A stretch of 64,000 bases of DNA, taken from assembly GCF_004366635.1 (NCBI RefSeq), contig NZ_SORN01000002.1, forward strand, positions 372,001 to 436,000, given 5' to 3'. This document shows, piece after piece, positions 51,643 through 60,027 of this stretch. The stretch's first letter is position 1, and every line of letters begins with the position of its first letter. The position numbers and the translations under genes are program-made. Below the pieces are notes generated by a model. That model did no database searches, had not been told where the DNA came from, and saw nothing but the letters and a program-made list of their open reading frames with translations. The stretch is from Roseinatronobacter bogoriensis DSM 18756 (GTDB taxonomy: Bacteria > Pseudomonadota > Alphaproteobacteria > Rhodobacterales > Rhodobacteraceae).

Positions 51643-52464
51643 TTATTCTGCCGCGACGGCCTTGCCCGACGGTTCATTTCCCGGCCCGACAAGCTGCTCT
51701 GCCAGCGCCAAGGCTGCAGACACTTCGTGTTCCGTAGTGGCTGCATCAAGTTGCTCGATCAGATACTGCAACACTTCGGTCGAGAGATTTCCGGACATCG
51801 ACGCCGCCTTCGCACGCAGCGCACGCCGGGCGCTGAGCGCATCCTCGTCCACAAAGACATCGCCTTCTATGCCTGCAAAAGCGCGCACCCGGGCAATGCG
51901 TTCTTCGGAGCAGTCAAGCAAGGCCGCAAGCGCTTTGGTTTTGCCCATCTGGACCGTAGCACCAACGTAATCGTAGGGCGCATTGTCCGAACGCTTCAAG
52001 ACCCTGTTCATAACCGGATCAATAACAGTGATAATATCTTCAATACCACTTGCGCGCGCATATTCCAGCGATCCGACCATCAACTCGCATGTCGCCAGAG
52101 AGACAGTGCCCGCACCACGACCGGTCATCATCAGCCGGTCCGTATCGACGCAGAAACGCGTCGATTCCCACAATGTTGCAGACCGCAAGGGCGCCTGCCC
52201 TTGCAGGATGTCAGAAAAGACATCGGCCAGCATATGTGGACCGGTTGTCTGCAAGGCACGGACGCAAGCAACAACATTATCGTCCTCATCCAGCCCGATC
52301 ACATATGCCGGGTCAAGATGATCGAACTCATCTATCTCGCGCCCATCTTCGATTTTGACATCCCAGCCAAGTCTCTCGCCAAATACACGCGCCCTCAAGC
52401 GAAACATTTCATCGAGAATTCCGCCATGTACATGCTTGTTGAGCGCATCAACCACAAGAATCAT
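51643..52464 (-). CDS. LuxI-family autoinducer synthase
   Basis: About 273 residues. The N-terminal acyl-homoserine-lactone synthase domain has the invariant pattern: Arg and Phe in RARVFGERLGW, Glu-Asp in EDGREIDEFDHLDP, Arg in VACVRALQTTG and Glu in LWESTRFCVD. It makes an N-acyl-homoserine lactone from SAM and acyl-ACP; the acyl chain cannot be told. The tail beyond residue 190 is longer than in most LuxI proteins. I start it at 52464 because AAGGGA is then about 7 bp upstream; the ATG at 52470 would be too close to it. It lies downstream of a LuxR gene on the same strand. Confidence 0.9.
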   Translation of the reverse strand: MILVVDALNKHVHGGILDEMFRLRARVFGERLGWDVKIEDGREIDEFDHLDPAYVIGLDEDDNVVACVRALQTTGPHMLADVFSDILQGQAPLRSATLWESTRFCVDTDRLMMTGRGAGTVSLATCELMVGSLEYARASGIEDIITVIDPVMNRVLKRSDNAPYDYVGATVQMGKTKALAALLDCSEERIARVRAFAGIEGDVFVDEDALSARRALRAKAASMSGNLSTEVLQYLIEQLDAATTEHEVSAALALAEQLVGPGNEPSGKAVAAE

Positions 52465-52521
52465 TTTCATTCCCTTCAGAGCCAGTTCTATTTCTGGTTG
52501 AAGAATGCGCTGAAACACACT

Positions 52522-52565
52522 TTCGCCGCTATTGTGGGAATCCCTTACTCCACTCAATAGGCGAA
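52522..52565. promoter_or_regulatory. Inverted repeat between luxR and luxI
   Basis: TTCGCC-gc-TATTG (52522-52534) pairs with CAATAGGCGAA (52555-52565), an 11-bp stem with a two-base bulge and a 20-nt loop. The loop itself contains GGGAATCCC. It lies 58-101 bp before the luxI start codon, the distance at which LuxR-type operators act, but it is not a consensus lux box. Confidence 0.4.
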
Positions 52566-52640
52566 GAATGGCGCAAAATAGGGGATATTACAGGCGATGC
52601 GGCGCATTTCGCCAGCGGTTGAGCAAAGATCCAGTTGGTA

Positions 52641-53345
52641 TCAGATCGGATAGATCATACCCATACCGATTGCACGGGCTACGGCCTGCGGCGTTGTCAA
52701 GGCACCCAGCTTCTCTCGGGCTGAACGCAAATGCACCTCTACAGTGCGGGTTGAAATGTTCAAGATAATGCCGACATCCGGTTGTGACTTTCCGGCCGCA
52801 ATCCATTGCAATATCTCTTTCTCTCGGTCCGAAAGCGCGGGCTGTCGCATTGCAGACATGGTTCGACCATTCCGCATGAGCCGGTCATGAAACAGGGTTG
52901 CATGGGTCTGAAGGCCGCTCGCAATCTCTTTGCGCAAACTGGCCCATTCCGCTTCGGAACATGAACGCACCACGCTGAACATGCCCCGATCCCCATAAGG
53001 CCCGCGCACGGGAATTGTCATTCCTGTTGATCCGATGCCAAATTCCGACGCATCACAAAAAACCTTGCGGAATCCGTTTATCTTCTGAAGCCGTGTCCAA
53101 TCCACAACGCCAACACTTTTGGCCGCCATAGCAAGGGTGGGATCAATGTCTTGGAAGCCCTGCTCGACATAGTGTTCTTTCCACGCATCGGGATAATTGA
53201 CGACACCATGTATGGAATTGTCGATTGTGTTCACGCCAGCATAAGCAGCGTAGTCAAGGTTGAACTGCGCGCAGATGTTATCCAGGATTTGCTGCAACGA
53301 CTCTTCCGAGTTGTTGCCGATCATTCCCAGATCCAGCGGTTTCAT
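52641..53345 (-). CDS. LuxR-family autoinducer-responsive regulator
   Basis: A 234-residue protein with an autoinducer-binding domain (conserved Trp and Tyr in DAWKEHY, Asp in DIDPTL, Trp in VVDWTRL, Gly in GIGSTGM) and a C-terminal GerE-type HTH (LSDREKEILQWIAAGKSQPDVGIIL, then STRTVEVHLRSAREKLGA). The start at 53345 follows AAAGG; an upstream extension to 53384 is unlikely. Probably senses the lactone made by the adjacent LuxI protein. Confidence 0.93.
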   Translation of the reverse strand: MKPLDLGMIGNNSEESLQQILDNICAQFNLDYAAYAGVNTIDNSIHGVVNYPDAWKEHYVEQGFQDIDPTLAMAAKSVGVVDWTRLQKINGFRKVFCDASEFGIGSTGMTIPVRGPYGDRGMFSVVRSCSEAEWASLRKEIASGLQTHATLFHDRLMRNGRTMSAMRQPALSDREKEILQWIAAGKSQPDVGIILNISTRTVEVHLRSAREKLGALTTPQAVARAIGMGMIYPI

Positions 53346-53681
53346 CACTTGGCCTTTCTGTGGGAGCGCCACAATTACGCGCAAAAACCATTACCTACCC
53401 TCTGAACGCTTTCAGTCATATAGGCCCCTCCCATTAAGAAGAACGCCAACCGACCAAGTCAAACCATTTACGCATCAAAATTACACCATAGAGCGGCGAC
53501 GATAATTCTGTGGAGAAGATAATTCAACCCTCAGTAGATAGACACTGGCGCATTTGCGGGGTGATGCAGTGTTTCTTGTCAAGAAGTCAGAATTTGTGCT
53601 TGTCGCCACATCCCAGAACAATAATGTGCGCCGCTGTACATAATCTGGACGATTCAAGCTTCACAGCACAAGGGACCCGTC
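53346..53681. other. Divergent region luxR/glcB
   Basis: 336 bp without a supportable gene. It must hold both promoters but I found no confident -35/-10 pair. CTGAA-N4-TTCAG (53402-53415) is a short perfect inverted repeat 57 bp upstream of luxR; its spacing does not match the lux box. Confidence 0.4.
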
Positions 53682-55829
53682 ATGAACACAATGGTAAAAC
53701 GTGACCAACTGCACGTGAGTCTGCAACTCTGTACCTTCATTGAAGGCCAAGCGCTGGTAGGAACCGGGGTGGACGCAACTGCGTTCTGGCGCGGATTCTC
53801 GGCGCTCATCCATGATCTGACACCAAAGAACCGGGACTTGCTGGAAAAGCGCGCCGACCTTCAGCGCCAGATTGACCAATGGCATATCGCGCGGCGCAAT
53901 CAGGTCCATGACCGCGAGTTGTATAAATCGTTTCTCGAAGAGATCGGCTACTTGTTGCCAGAAGTTTCGCCATTCCAGATTGACACCACCAAGGTAGACC
54001 CGGAGATTGCAACCATCGCGGGCGCACAGCTTGTCGTTCCGATCACCAATGCGCGCTATGCGCTCAATGCTGCGAATGCGCGTTGGGGTAGCTTGTATGA
54101 TGCGCTTTATGGAACGGATGCGATGGGCAGCATGCCGCCCGCGGGCGGGTATGAACAGGGGCGCGGCGCGCGTGTGGTGGCGCGGGTTCGGGTCTTTCTG
54201 GATGCGACTTTTCCACTTGCCGGTCACAGTCATGCAGATGCGCGGCTGTATCATGTCAAAGGGGGGGCGCTTCTGGTCGATGGCAAGCCGCTGGAAGACC
54301 CTGGCAAATTCGCGGGCTATCAGGGTGATCCGCGTGCGCCAGATTCTGTTTTCCTTGTGAATAATGGGCTGCATGTCGAACTGGTCTTCAACCGCGCGCA
54401 TCTGATTGGCGGGCGTGATCAGGCCTGCATGGCCGATGTGCGCGCGGAATCCGCGCTTTCTGCGATCATGGATTGCGAAGATTCTGTCGCCTGCGTCGAT
54501 GCCGAGGACAAGGTGCTGGCCTATTCCAACTGGTTGGGACTGATGAAAGGTGACCTGAGCGCCGATCTGGACAAGGGCGGTAAAACAATCACCCGCCGCC
54601 TGAACCCGCATGTGGAGATCACCGCCCCGGATGGCAGCGCCAAGACCCTGAAGGGGCGCGCCTTGTTGTGGGTGCGCAATGTGGGCCATCTGATGACCAA
54701 CCCCGCCATTCTGGACAAGGACGGGAATGAGGTTTTCGAAGGCATGATGGATGCCATGATCACCTCGCTTTGCGCGCTGCATGATCTGCGCAAGACCAAT
54801 GGCGCGCGCAATTCTGCCGAAGGGTCCATCTATATCGTCAAGCCAAAGATGCACGGCCCTGAAGAAGTGGCTTTTGCCGACGAGATTTTTGCCCGTGTCG
54901 AACAGGCCTTGGGCCTCGAAGCCAATACGATCAAGATGGGCGTGATGGATGAAGAGCGCCGGACATCTGTCAATCTGCAACAATGTATCCATGCCGCGCG
55001 GCGCCGGGTCGCGTTCATCAACACAGGCTTTCTGGACCGCACGGGCGACGAAATTCACACCTCGATGGAGGCCGGTCCCTTTTCGCGCAAGGATTTCATC
55101 AAGCGCAAGGGCTGGATCAAGGCCTATGAAGATCGCAATGTCGATATCGGGCTGGAGTGCGGGCTGATGGGGCGCGCGCAGATCGGCAAGGGCATGTGGG
55201 CCATGCCTGACCAGATGTCGGCGATGCTTGAGACAAAGATCGAGCATCCGAAGGCGGGTGCGAATACCGCTTGGGTTCCGTCACCGACTGCGGCAACTTT
55301 GCATGCAATGCATTACCATCAGGTCGATGTGCGCAAAGTGCAGGAAAAACTGAAGAACGGCGGGCGGCGCGCGCATGTCGAAGCGCTGCTGGACATTCCG
55401 CTTGCCTCTTTCCGCAAATGGAACCGCGACCAGATCCTGCGCGAGGTTGAAAACAACGCACAAGGCATCCTTGGCTATGTCGTGCGCTGGATTGATCAGG
55501 GTGTCGGGTGTTCCAAGGTGCCGGACATCAATGATGTGGGCCTGATGGAAGACCGCGCCACCTGTCGCATTTCCAGCCAGCATATTGCGAACTGGCTGCA
55601 TCATGAAATCGTGTCTGAAGACGAAGTCATGGACGCGATGAAGCGCATGGCGGAAGTGGTTGACCGTCAGAATGCAGATGATCCCGCGTATCGCCCGATG
55701 GCACCAGGCTTTGACAGCATTGCCTTTCAGGCGGCCTGTGATCTGGTGTTCAAAGGGCGCGAACAACCATCAGGCTATACAGAACCCGTCTTGCACGCAC
55801 GCAGGCTACAATTGAAAGCGGCAACTTAA
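53682..55829 (+). CDS. glcB: Malate synthase G
   Basis: A 715-residue enzyme, near the length of E. coli GlcB (723), making malate from glyoxylate and acetyl-CoA. Motifs: MDCEDSVACVDAEDK, the Arg of TITRRLNPH, KMHGPEEVAFADEIF, GVMDEERRTSVNL, INTGFLDRTGDEIHTSMEAGP and WVPSPTAATLHAMHYHQ. AAGGGACC precedes the ATG. In organisms with Ccr but no isocitrate lyase, glyoxylate comes from the ethylmalonyl-CoA route; malyl-CoA lyase is not in this window. Confidence 0.97.
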   Translation: MNTMVKRDQLHVSLQLCTFIEGQALVGTGVDATAFWRGFSALIHDLTPKNRDLLEKRADLQRQIDQWHIARRNQVHDRELYKSFLEEIGYLLPEVSPFQIDTTKVDPEIATIAGAQLVVPITNARYALNAANARWGSLYDALYGTDAMGSMPPAGGYEQGRGARVVARVRVFLDATFPLAGHSHADARLYHVKGGALLVDGKPLEDPGKFAGYQGDPRAPDSVFLVNNGLHVELVFNRAHLIGGRDQACMADVRAESALSAIMDCEDSVACVDAEDKVLAYSNWLGLMKGDLSADLDKGGKTITRRLNPHVEITAPDGSAKTLKGRALLWVRNVGHLMTNPAILDKDGNEVFEGMMDAMITSLCALHDLRKTNGARNSAEGSIYIVKPKMHGPEEVAFADEIFARVEQALGLEANTIKMGVMDEERRTSVNLQQCIHAARRRVAFINTGFLDRTGDEIHTSMEAGPFSRKDFIKRKGWIKAYEDRNVDIGLECGLMGRAQIGKGMWAMPDQMSAMLETKIEHPKAGANTAWVPSPTAATLHAMHYHQVDVRKVQEKLKNGGRRAHVEALLDIPLASFRKWNRDQILREVENNAQGILGYVVRWIDQGVGCSKVPDINDVGLMEDRATCRISSQHIANWLHHEIVSEDEVMDAMKRMAEVVDRQNADDPAYRPMAPGFDSIAFQAACDLVFKGREQPSGYTEPVLHARRLQLKAAT

Positions 55830-55835
55830 GCAGCA

Positions 55836-55864
55836 TTGCGGCTGGGGGCTTCCCTCAGCCGCAA
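55836..55864. terminator. Hairpin between convergent glcB and Sel1 genes
   Basis: TTGCGGCTG (55836-55844) and CAGCCGCAA (55856-55864) pair, with GGG/CCC continuing the stem inside. It contains the stop codon of the minus-strand gene (55855-55857). No T-run. Confidence 0.55.
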
Positions 55865-56745
55865 CTACCCGGATCGGTCTGGCACTCATCTGCCAACGCT
55901 TCCGCTTGCCTGATCTCATCCGTGGGCATCACCTCATGCAAGGCGTCAATCAATGCCGAGGCGCCATTGTGGCCCAGCCGCTCAGACACAATCGCTAAAG
56001 CCAGCGCCTTGCGGAAATCCTGTGGACCCCCGCGCCCCTGCGCCTGCATCAGGGCCAGATTGTAAAATGATGGCGCATATCCGGCGGAGGCGGCCGTCAG
56101 GTAAAGCTGGCGCGCCATGCTCATGTCCTGATTGCGGCCAATACCGCGCGACAGCGCCAGTGCCAGATTATGCGTGGCAGTGACATGACCTTGCAGGGCG
56201 GCGGCTTCAAACCAGTCGGCAGCAGCTTCAACGTCCCCCAGTTCGGCCAAGGCAGCGCCAAGTGCAAACTGCGCGTCGCGCAAGCCCTGCTCTGCCGCGG
56301 CCTGATACCATGCGACAGCCTGCTGAGAATCAGATGGGCCACCCAAACCACGTTCCAACATCTTGCCGAGGGAAAACTGCGCGCGCGCGGCCCCTGCCCT
56401 TGCAGCGACACTGTACCAATGGCGTGCCGCCTCCCATTCCTGCTGGGATGCAAGTAAATCTGCCAGCGCCTGTTGCGCGCCCAGATGGTTTTGCAAAGCA
56501 GCCGCTTCGAACCAATGTCGCGCCTGTTGCAAGTCTGCGCTGTCAGCTTCGCCTGCTGCCAGCAAAACACCTAAGTTATACTGCGCCAGCACATCACCGC
56601 GCTCTGCCAATGGGGTCCAGATGCTGAGTGCGGTCGGAATATCGCCATCTTCCAATGCGACGATACCATCCTGCGCGCGCAACTGCGCCAGTACAGGCTG
56701 TGCCATCCCGAAGCAGAGGAAAAGAAGAAGCAGCCTGAAGATCAT
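55855..56745 (-). CDS. Exported Sel1-like repeat protein
   Basis: A 296-residue protein with signal peptide (MIFRLLLLFLCFGMAQPVLA) and about six Sel1-like TPR-type repeats of about 36 residues (recurring YNLGVLLAAG, ARHWFEAAALQ, ARHWYSVAARAG, VAWYQAAAEQG, ADWFEAAALQG). Such arrays hold protein partners in the periplasm. Starts at 56745; the longer frame begins with an unlikely TTG. Specific partner unknown. Confidence 0.85.
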   Translation of the reverse strand: MIFRLLLLFLCFGMAQPVLAQLRAQDGIVALEDGDIPTALSIWTPLAERGDVLAQYNLGVLLAAGEADSADLQQARHWFEAAALQNHLGAQQALADLLASQQEWEAARHWYSVAARAGAARAQFSLGKMLERGLGGPSDSQQAVAWYQAAAEQGLRDAQFALGAALAELGDVEAAADWFEAAALQGHVTATHNLALALSRGIGRNQDMSMARQLYLTAASAGYAPSFYNLALMQAQGRGGPQDFRKALALAIVSERLGHNGASALIDALHEVMPTDEIRQAEALADECQTDPGSCG

Positions 56746-56879
56746 GCGCTCAACCCGACTAGGCAATCTTCACTGATATACGCAACTTGCTGATGGCTGT
56801 CACGCGGTTGTGATACCACTGCGACAGGTTGCGCAATCCGTAGTTCCGGCCTAAGGCGGGGCCGCGAAAGGACAAACAT

Positions 56880-57503
56880 ATGCAGACAGACTGGATTGAA
56901 CAGCTTTTCACCCGCGCGGACGGCCAATATCTCTGCGCGCGTTGGGGACGCCCGATTGTTCCGGTCGTCTTTGGGGTGGATGACAACACCCTTTCCACGG
57001 TCAAGGGCGCGATTGAAGCTGTTGTCGCGCTGGCGGGTCACAAGATGGCCGAAACCGACCCCGAATTGGGGGCCAATCTGATGGTCTTCTTCTTTCGCGA
57101 CTGGTCGGAATTGCTTGAAGTGCCCAATCTGGACCGATTGGTGGAAGGTCTGGGGCCGCTTGTCGCCCGACTTCAGGCGGCGGATGCGAACCAGTACCGG
57201 ATATTCCGCTTCGACGAGGCCAATGCCATCCGTGCGGCCTTTGTCTTTATCCGCATGGATGACGCACTTGAATCTGTCCCTGCTGAAACCCTGGCACTCT
57301 CTCAGGCAGTGCAGGTCATCCTCTTGTGGTCTGACCGGGCCTTCACCGACCGTTCGGCCCTGGCGCTGACGGATGGAGACACGATCCTGCGCCCCGAAAT
57401 CGGTGCTTTGATCCGCGCGGCCTATGACCCCGTTTTGCCCGCAGTCGCTACCGACCCTGCCCATGCCTTGCGCTTGGGTGCCCGGATCGGCAGCCTGCAA
57501 TGA
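56880..57503 (+). CDS. Conserved-looking hypothetical protein
   Basis: A 207-residue soluble protein of alternating helices and strands; no signal peptide or transmembrane segment. I do not recognise a domain. Visible are HKMAETDPELGANLMVFFFRDW and an acidic C-terminal half with ADANQYRIFRFDEANAIRAAF. Good ribosome site (AAAGGA) and clean codon use support a real gene. It converges with the SDR gene, 6 bp apart. Confidence 0.75.
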   Translation: MQTDWIEQLFTRADGQYLCARWGRPIVPVVFGVDDNTLSTVKGAIEAVVALAGHKMAETDPELGANLMVFFFRDWSELLEVPNLDRLVEGLGPLVARLQAADANQYRIFRFDEANAIRAAFVFIRMDDALESVPAETLALSQAVQVILLWSDRAFTDRSALALTDGDTILRPEIGALIRAAYDPVLPAVATDPAHALRLGARIGSLQ

Positions 57504-57509
57504 AGCATG

Positions 57510-58187
57510 TCAGCCCGTCGGCATGACCGTGATTTCGCTTATCGAGGCGCGCTCGGGTTGAGAGAGTGCGAAGATTACCGCATTTGCGATATCTTCGGGC
57601 TGCAACTTGTCGGGTTTGGGTTCGGAAAAGAAAGGGGTGTCCACCATGCCCGGCGCAATCAACGTGCAACGCCCGCCCCATTCGCGCATTTCCTGCGCCA
57701 TATTGCCCGCATATCCATGCACAAACCATTTGGTCGCCCCGTAGATCGAGCCTAGAATATGCAATTTGCCAGCAACGGAGCCGGTCAGAACAAGCTGTCC
57801 CTTGGTTTTACGCAATTCTGGCAAGGCCACGCGTGCTGTGTAAAGCAGCGCCATGATGTTCAGATCAATCATCCGCCGCCACTCTCGCGGGTCACCTGCT
57901 TCAGTTCCCGGTGTATCAACCCCCATCCCGGCATTGGCAAAGGCGGCATCTATGCCGCCAAAATGGGAGGCGACGCGCGCAATGGCACTTTCCTGCGCAC
58001 CAAGGTCGGTGGCGTCACCGGCAACTGCGAGACTGGCCTCTCCAAGTTCTTGCACAAGACTGTCAAGCTTATCCGCGCTGCGCGCCATCAGCCCGACATT
58101 CCACCCTGCCGCAACCGCCGCTTTTGCTGTGGCAGCCCCGATCCCGCTGGACGCGCCCGTGATGAAAACTGTCTTTTCTCTGGTCAT
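57510..58187 (-). CDS. Short-chain dehydrogenase/reductase
   Basis: A 225-residue classical SDR. Cofactor motif TGASSGIGAATAKA (Thr-Gly-X3-Gly-X-Gly), NAGMG, catalytic Ser in VLTGSVAGKL and Tyr-Lys in YGATKW. The arginine in MARSADK suggests NADP(H). Substrate unknown. AGGAAG precedes the ATG; upstream codons to 58289 overlap the ybgC promoter region and are not used. Confidence 0.9.
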   Translation of the reverse strand: MTREKTVFITGASSGIGAATAKAAVAAGWNVGLMARSADKLDSLVQELGEASLAVAGDATDLGAQESAIARVASHFGGIDAAFANAGMGVDTPGTEAGDPREWRRMIDLNIMALLYTARVALPELRKTKGQLVLTGSVAGKLHILGSIYGATKWFVHGYAGNMAQEMREWGGRCTLIAPGMVDTPFFSEPKPDKLQPEDIANAVIFALSQPERASISEITVMPTG

Positions 58188-58320
58188 TTTAGACTTCCTG
58201 CTTAGTGCGTGTTGTGTCAGCACGTAAGTTGTTACACTCAAGGTACAAGCCACTGCCCCACGATTGATATACCCTGCGCAACCCCGCACGATGGTGTGTG
58301 CGAATGATCAAGGCCCGAGA

Positions 58321-58737
58321 ATGACCCACATCCACCGCGTTCGTGTCTATTACGAGGATACCGATCTTGCAGGGATCGTCTATTATGCCAATTACCTGAA
58401 ATTCATCGAGCGCGGACGCAGCGAGTGGGTGCGTGATCTGGGGCTGGACCAGGCACAGATGAAAGCGGATGGACAAGGCGTGTTTGCCGTTCGCCGGGTG
58501 ATTGCGGATTATCTGGCCCCTGCCCGTTTCGATGATGTGCTGGATGTCACAACCGACTATCTGCGCCATTCCGGCGCTAGACTGGTGCTGCGCCAAGCCG
58601 TGTCACGCGGCGACGTCACACTGTTCACTGCCGAGGTGACGCTGGTCTGTCTGGGCGATTCCGGCCGCCCACAGCCCTTACCAGACCACTTGATCAAAAA
58701 AATCGGCGAAAACCCCCGTTTTAAACCGCAAGTATAA
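58321..58737 (+). CDS. ybgC: Tol-Pal associated acyl-CoA thioesterase YbgC
   Basis: A 138-residue hot-dog-fold thioesterase. YYEDTDLAGIVYYANYLKFIERGRSEW carries the catalytic Asp. It is found at the head of tol-pal operons. The ATG has AAGG 7 bp upstream; a longer frame from 58264 is less likely. Confidence 0.94.
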   Translation: MTHIHRVRVYYEDTDLAGIVYYANYLKFIERGRSEWVRDLGLDQAQMKADGQGVFAVRRVIADYLAPARFDDVLDVTTDYLRHSGARLVLRQAVSRGDVTLFTAEVTLVCLGDSGRPQPLPDHLIKKIGENPRFKPQV

Positions 58738-58824
58738 CGTGCTTGTGTTGGTGATGCGCTTGTCTTGTTGTATGGTCTGCGTCAAAGCCGCCTGTAGAGC
58801 GGCACATCAAACGCGAGCAGGCAT

Positions 58825-59523
58825 ATGGACCAGACGACCCTGACAGCGACGCAGGAGATTGATTTCTCTCTGCTGGCTCTTTTTGCACGTGCAACCATCA
58901 CAGTCCAGTTGGTGATGATCAGTCTGATCATCGCGTCCTTCTGGTCATGGGCGATCATTATTCAAAAGCACATCCTGTATCGTCGCGCACGCAATGACGC
59001 CGAGGATTTCGATGCGGCCTTCTGGTCGGGCGAACCGCTGGACGAATTGTATGACCAGATCGGTCCTGCGCCTGCGACATCGCCGCAGCGTGTCTTTGCC
59101 GCTGGCATGACAGAATGGCGGCGCTCACACAGGGCAGACGGCCGGCTGATCCCGGGAGCCGTTGCGCGCATAGATCGGTCAATGGATGTGGCGATCACCA
59201 AGGAATCGCGCAATCTGACCGGGGGGCTGACTTTCCTAGCCTCGGTTGGGTCCGCATCGCCTTTTGTCGGGTTGTTCGGGACAGTCTGGGGGATCAAGCA
59301 CGCGTTCGAAGAAATTGCACTGGCGCAATCCACCAACCTTGCGGTCGTGGCCCCCGGTATTGCCGAAGCACTTCTTGCGACCGGTCTGGGCCTACTGGCC
59401 GCAATTCCCGCGACCATCTTCTACAACAAGCTGACCGATGACAGTGACGCCATCATCTCTGGCTACGAAGCCTTTGCGGATGAGTTCAACACCATCCTGT
59501 CCCGCCAGCTGGACGCGGCCTGA
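58825..59523 (+). CDS. tolQ: Tol-Pal system protein TolQ
   Basis: A 232-residue inner-membrane protein with three transmembrane helices (about residues 18-40, 138-158 and 172-195), the TolQ/ExbB/MotA proton channel family. ASVGSASPFVGLFGTVWGI and ATGLGLLAAIPATIFYNK are diagnostic. Harvests the proton gradient with TolR for outer-membrane constriction. Confidence 0.96.
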   Translation: MDQTTLTATQEIDFSLLALFARATITVQLVMISLIIASFWSWAIIIQKHILYRRARNDAEDFDAAFWSGEPLDELYDQIGPAPATSPQRVFAAGMTEWRRSHRADGRLIPGAVARIDRSMDVAITKESRNLTGGLTFLASVGSASPFVGLFGTVWGIKHAFEEIALAQSTNLAVVAPGIAEALLATGLGLLAAIPATIFYNKLTDDSDAIISGYEAFADEFNTILSRQLDAA

Positions 59524-59525
59524 TC

Positions 59526-59996
59526 ATGGGCGCGCAATTTGTCAAAAAAGGGGGTGGAACCGGGCGGCGCAGGCGGCGTGGCGGTGCCGGTCGCATGTCC
59601 GAAATCAACGTGACGCCCTTTGTCGATGTGATGCTGGTTTTGCTGATCATCTTCATGGTGGCCGCGCCAATGCTGACTGTCGGCGTTCCTGTGGAATTGC
59701 CGCGCACATCGGCTGGTGCTCTTCCAGCCGAACAGGAAGAGCCGCTGTCAATCACGCTGACCTCTGATGGCACCGTGATGATCATGTCCGCCGAGATTGA
59801 CCCCAACGAGTTGATCCCGCGCCTGCGTGCTGTGGCGGCGGAACGGCGCGACAACAAGGTTTTCCTGCGCGCCGACGGAACCATTCCCTATGAACGCGTT
59901 GTTCAGGTCATGGGGGCGCTGAACTCTGGCGGGTTCAACAATATCGGTCTGGTGACCGAACAAGGCGGTCCGCGCTTCGACGGCGCGGGCGACTAA
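59526..59996 (+). CDS. tolR: Tol-Pal system protein TolR
   Basis: A 156-residue protein. One transmembrane helix with the proton-conducting Asp in SEINVTPFVDVMLVLLIIFMV, then a periplasmic dimer domain. Starts 2 bp after tolQ. The extra glycine/arginine stretch before the helix is usual in this group. Confidence 0.95.
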   Translation: MGAQFVKKGGGTGRRRRRGGAGRMSEINVTPFVDVMLVLLIIFMVAAPMLTVGVPVELPRTSAGALPAEQEEPLSITLTSDGTVMIMSAEIDPNELIPRLRAVAAERRDNKVFLRADGTIPYERVVQVMGALNSGGFNNIGLVTEQGGPRFDGAGD

Positions 59997-60027
59997 GTGC
60001 ACCTGGTGTGAAGGCCAGAATTGGCAA

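Noticed and set aside
53402..53415. CTGAA-N4-TTCAG as a lux box for luxR
   Set aside because: Lux boxes have CTG-N10-CAG or CT-N12-AG spacing; this repeat is too short.
53661..55247. 528-residue open frame on the minus strand
   Set aside because: It lies antisense to glcB, whose motifs and length are complete; the residue composition is that of a shadow frame.
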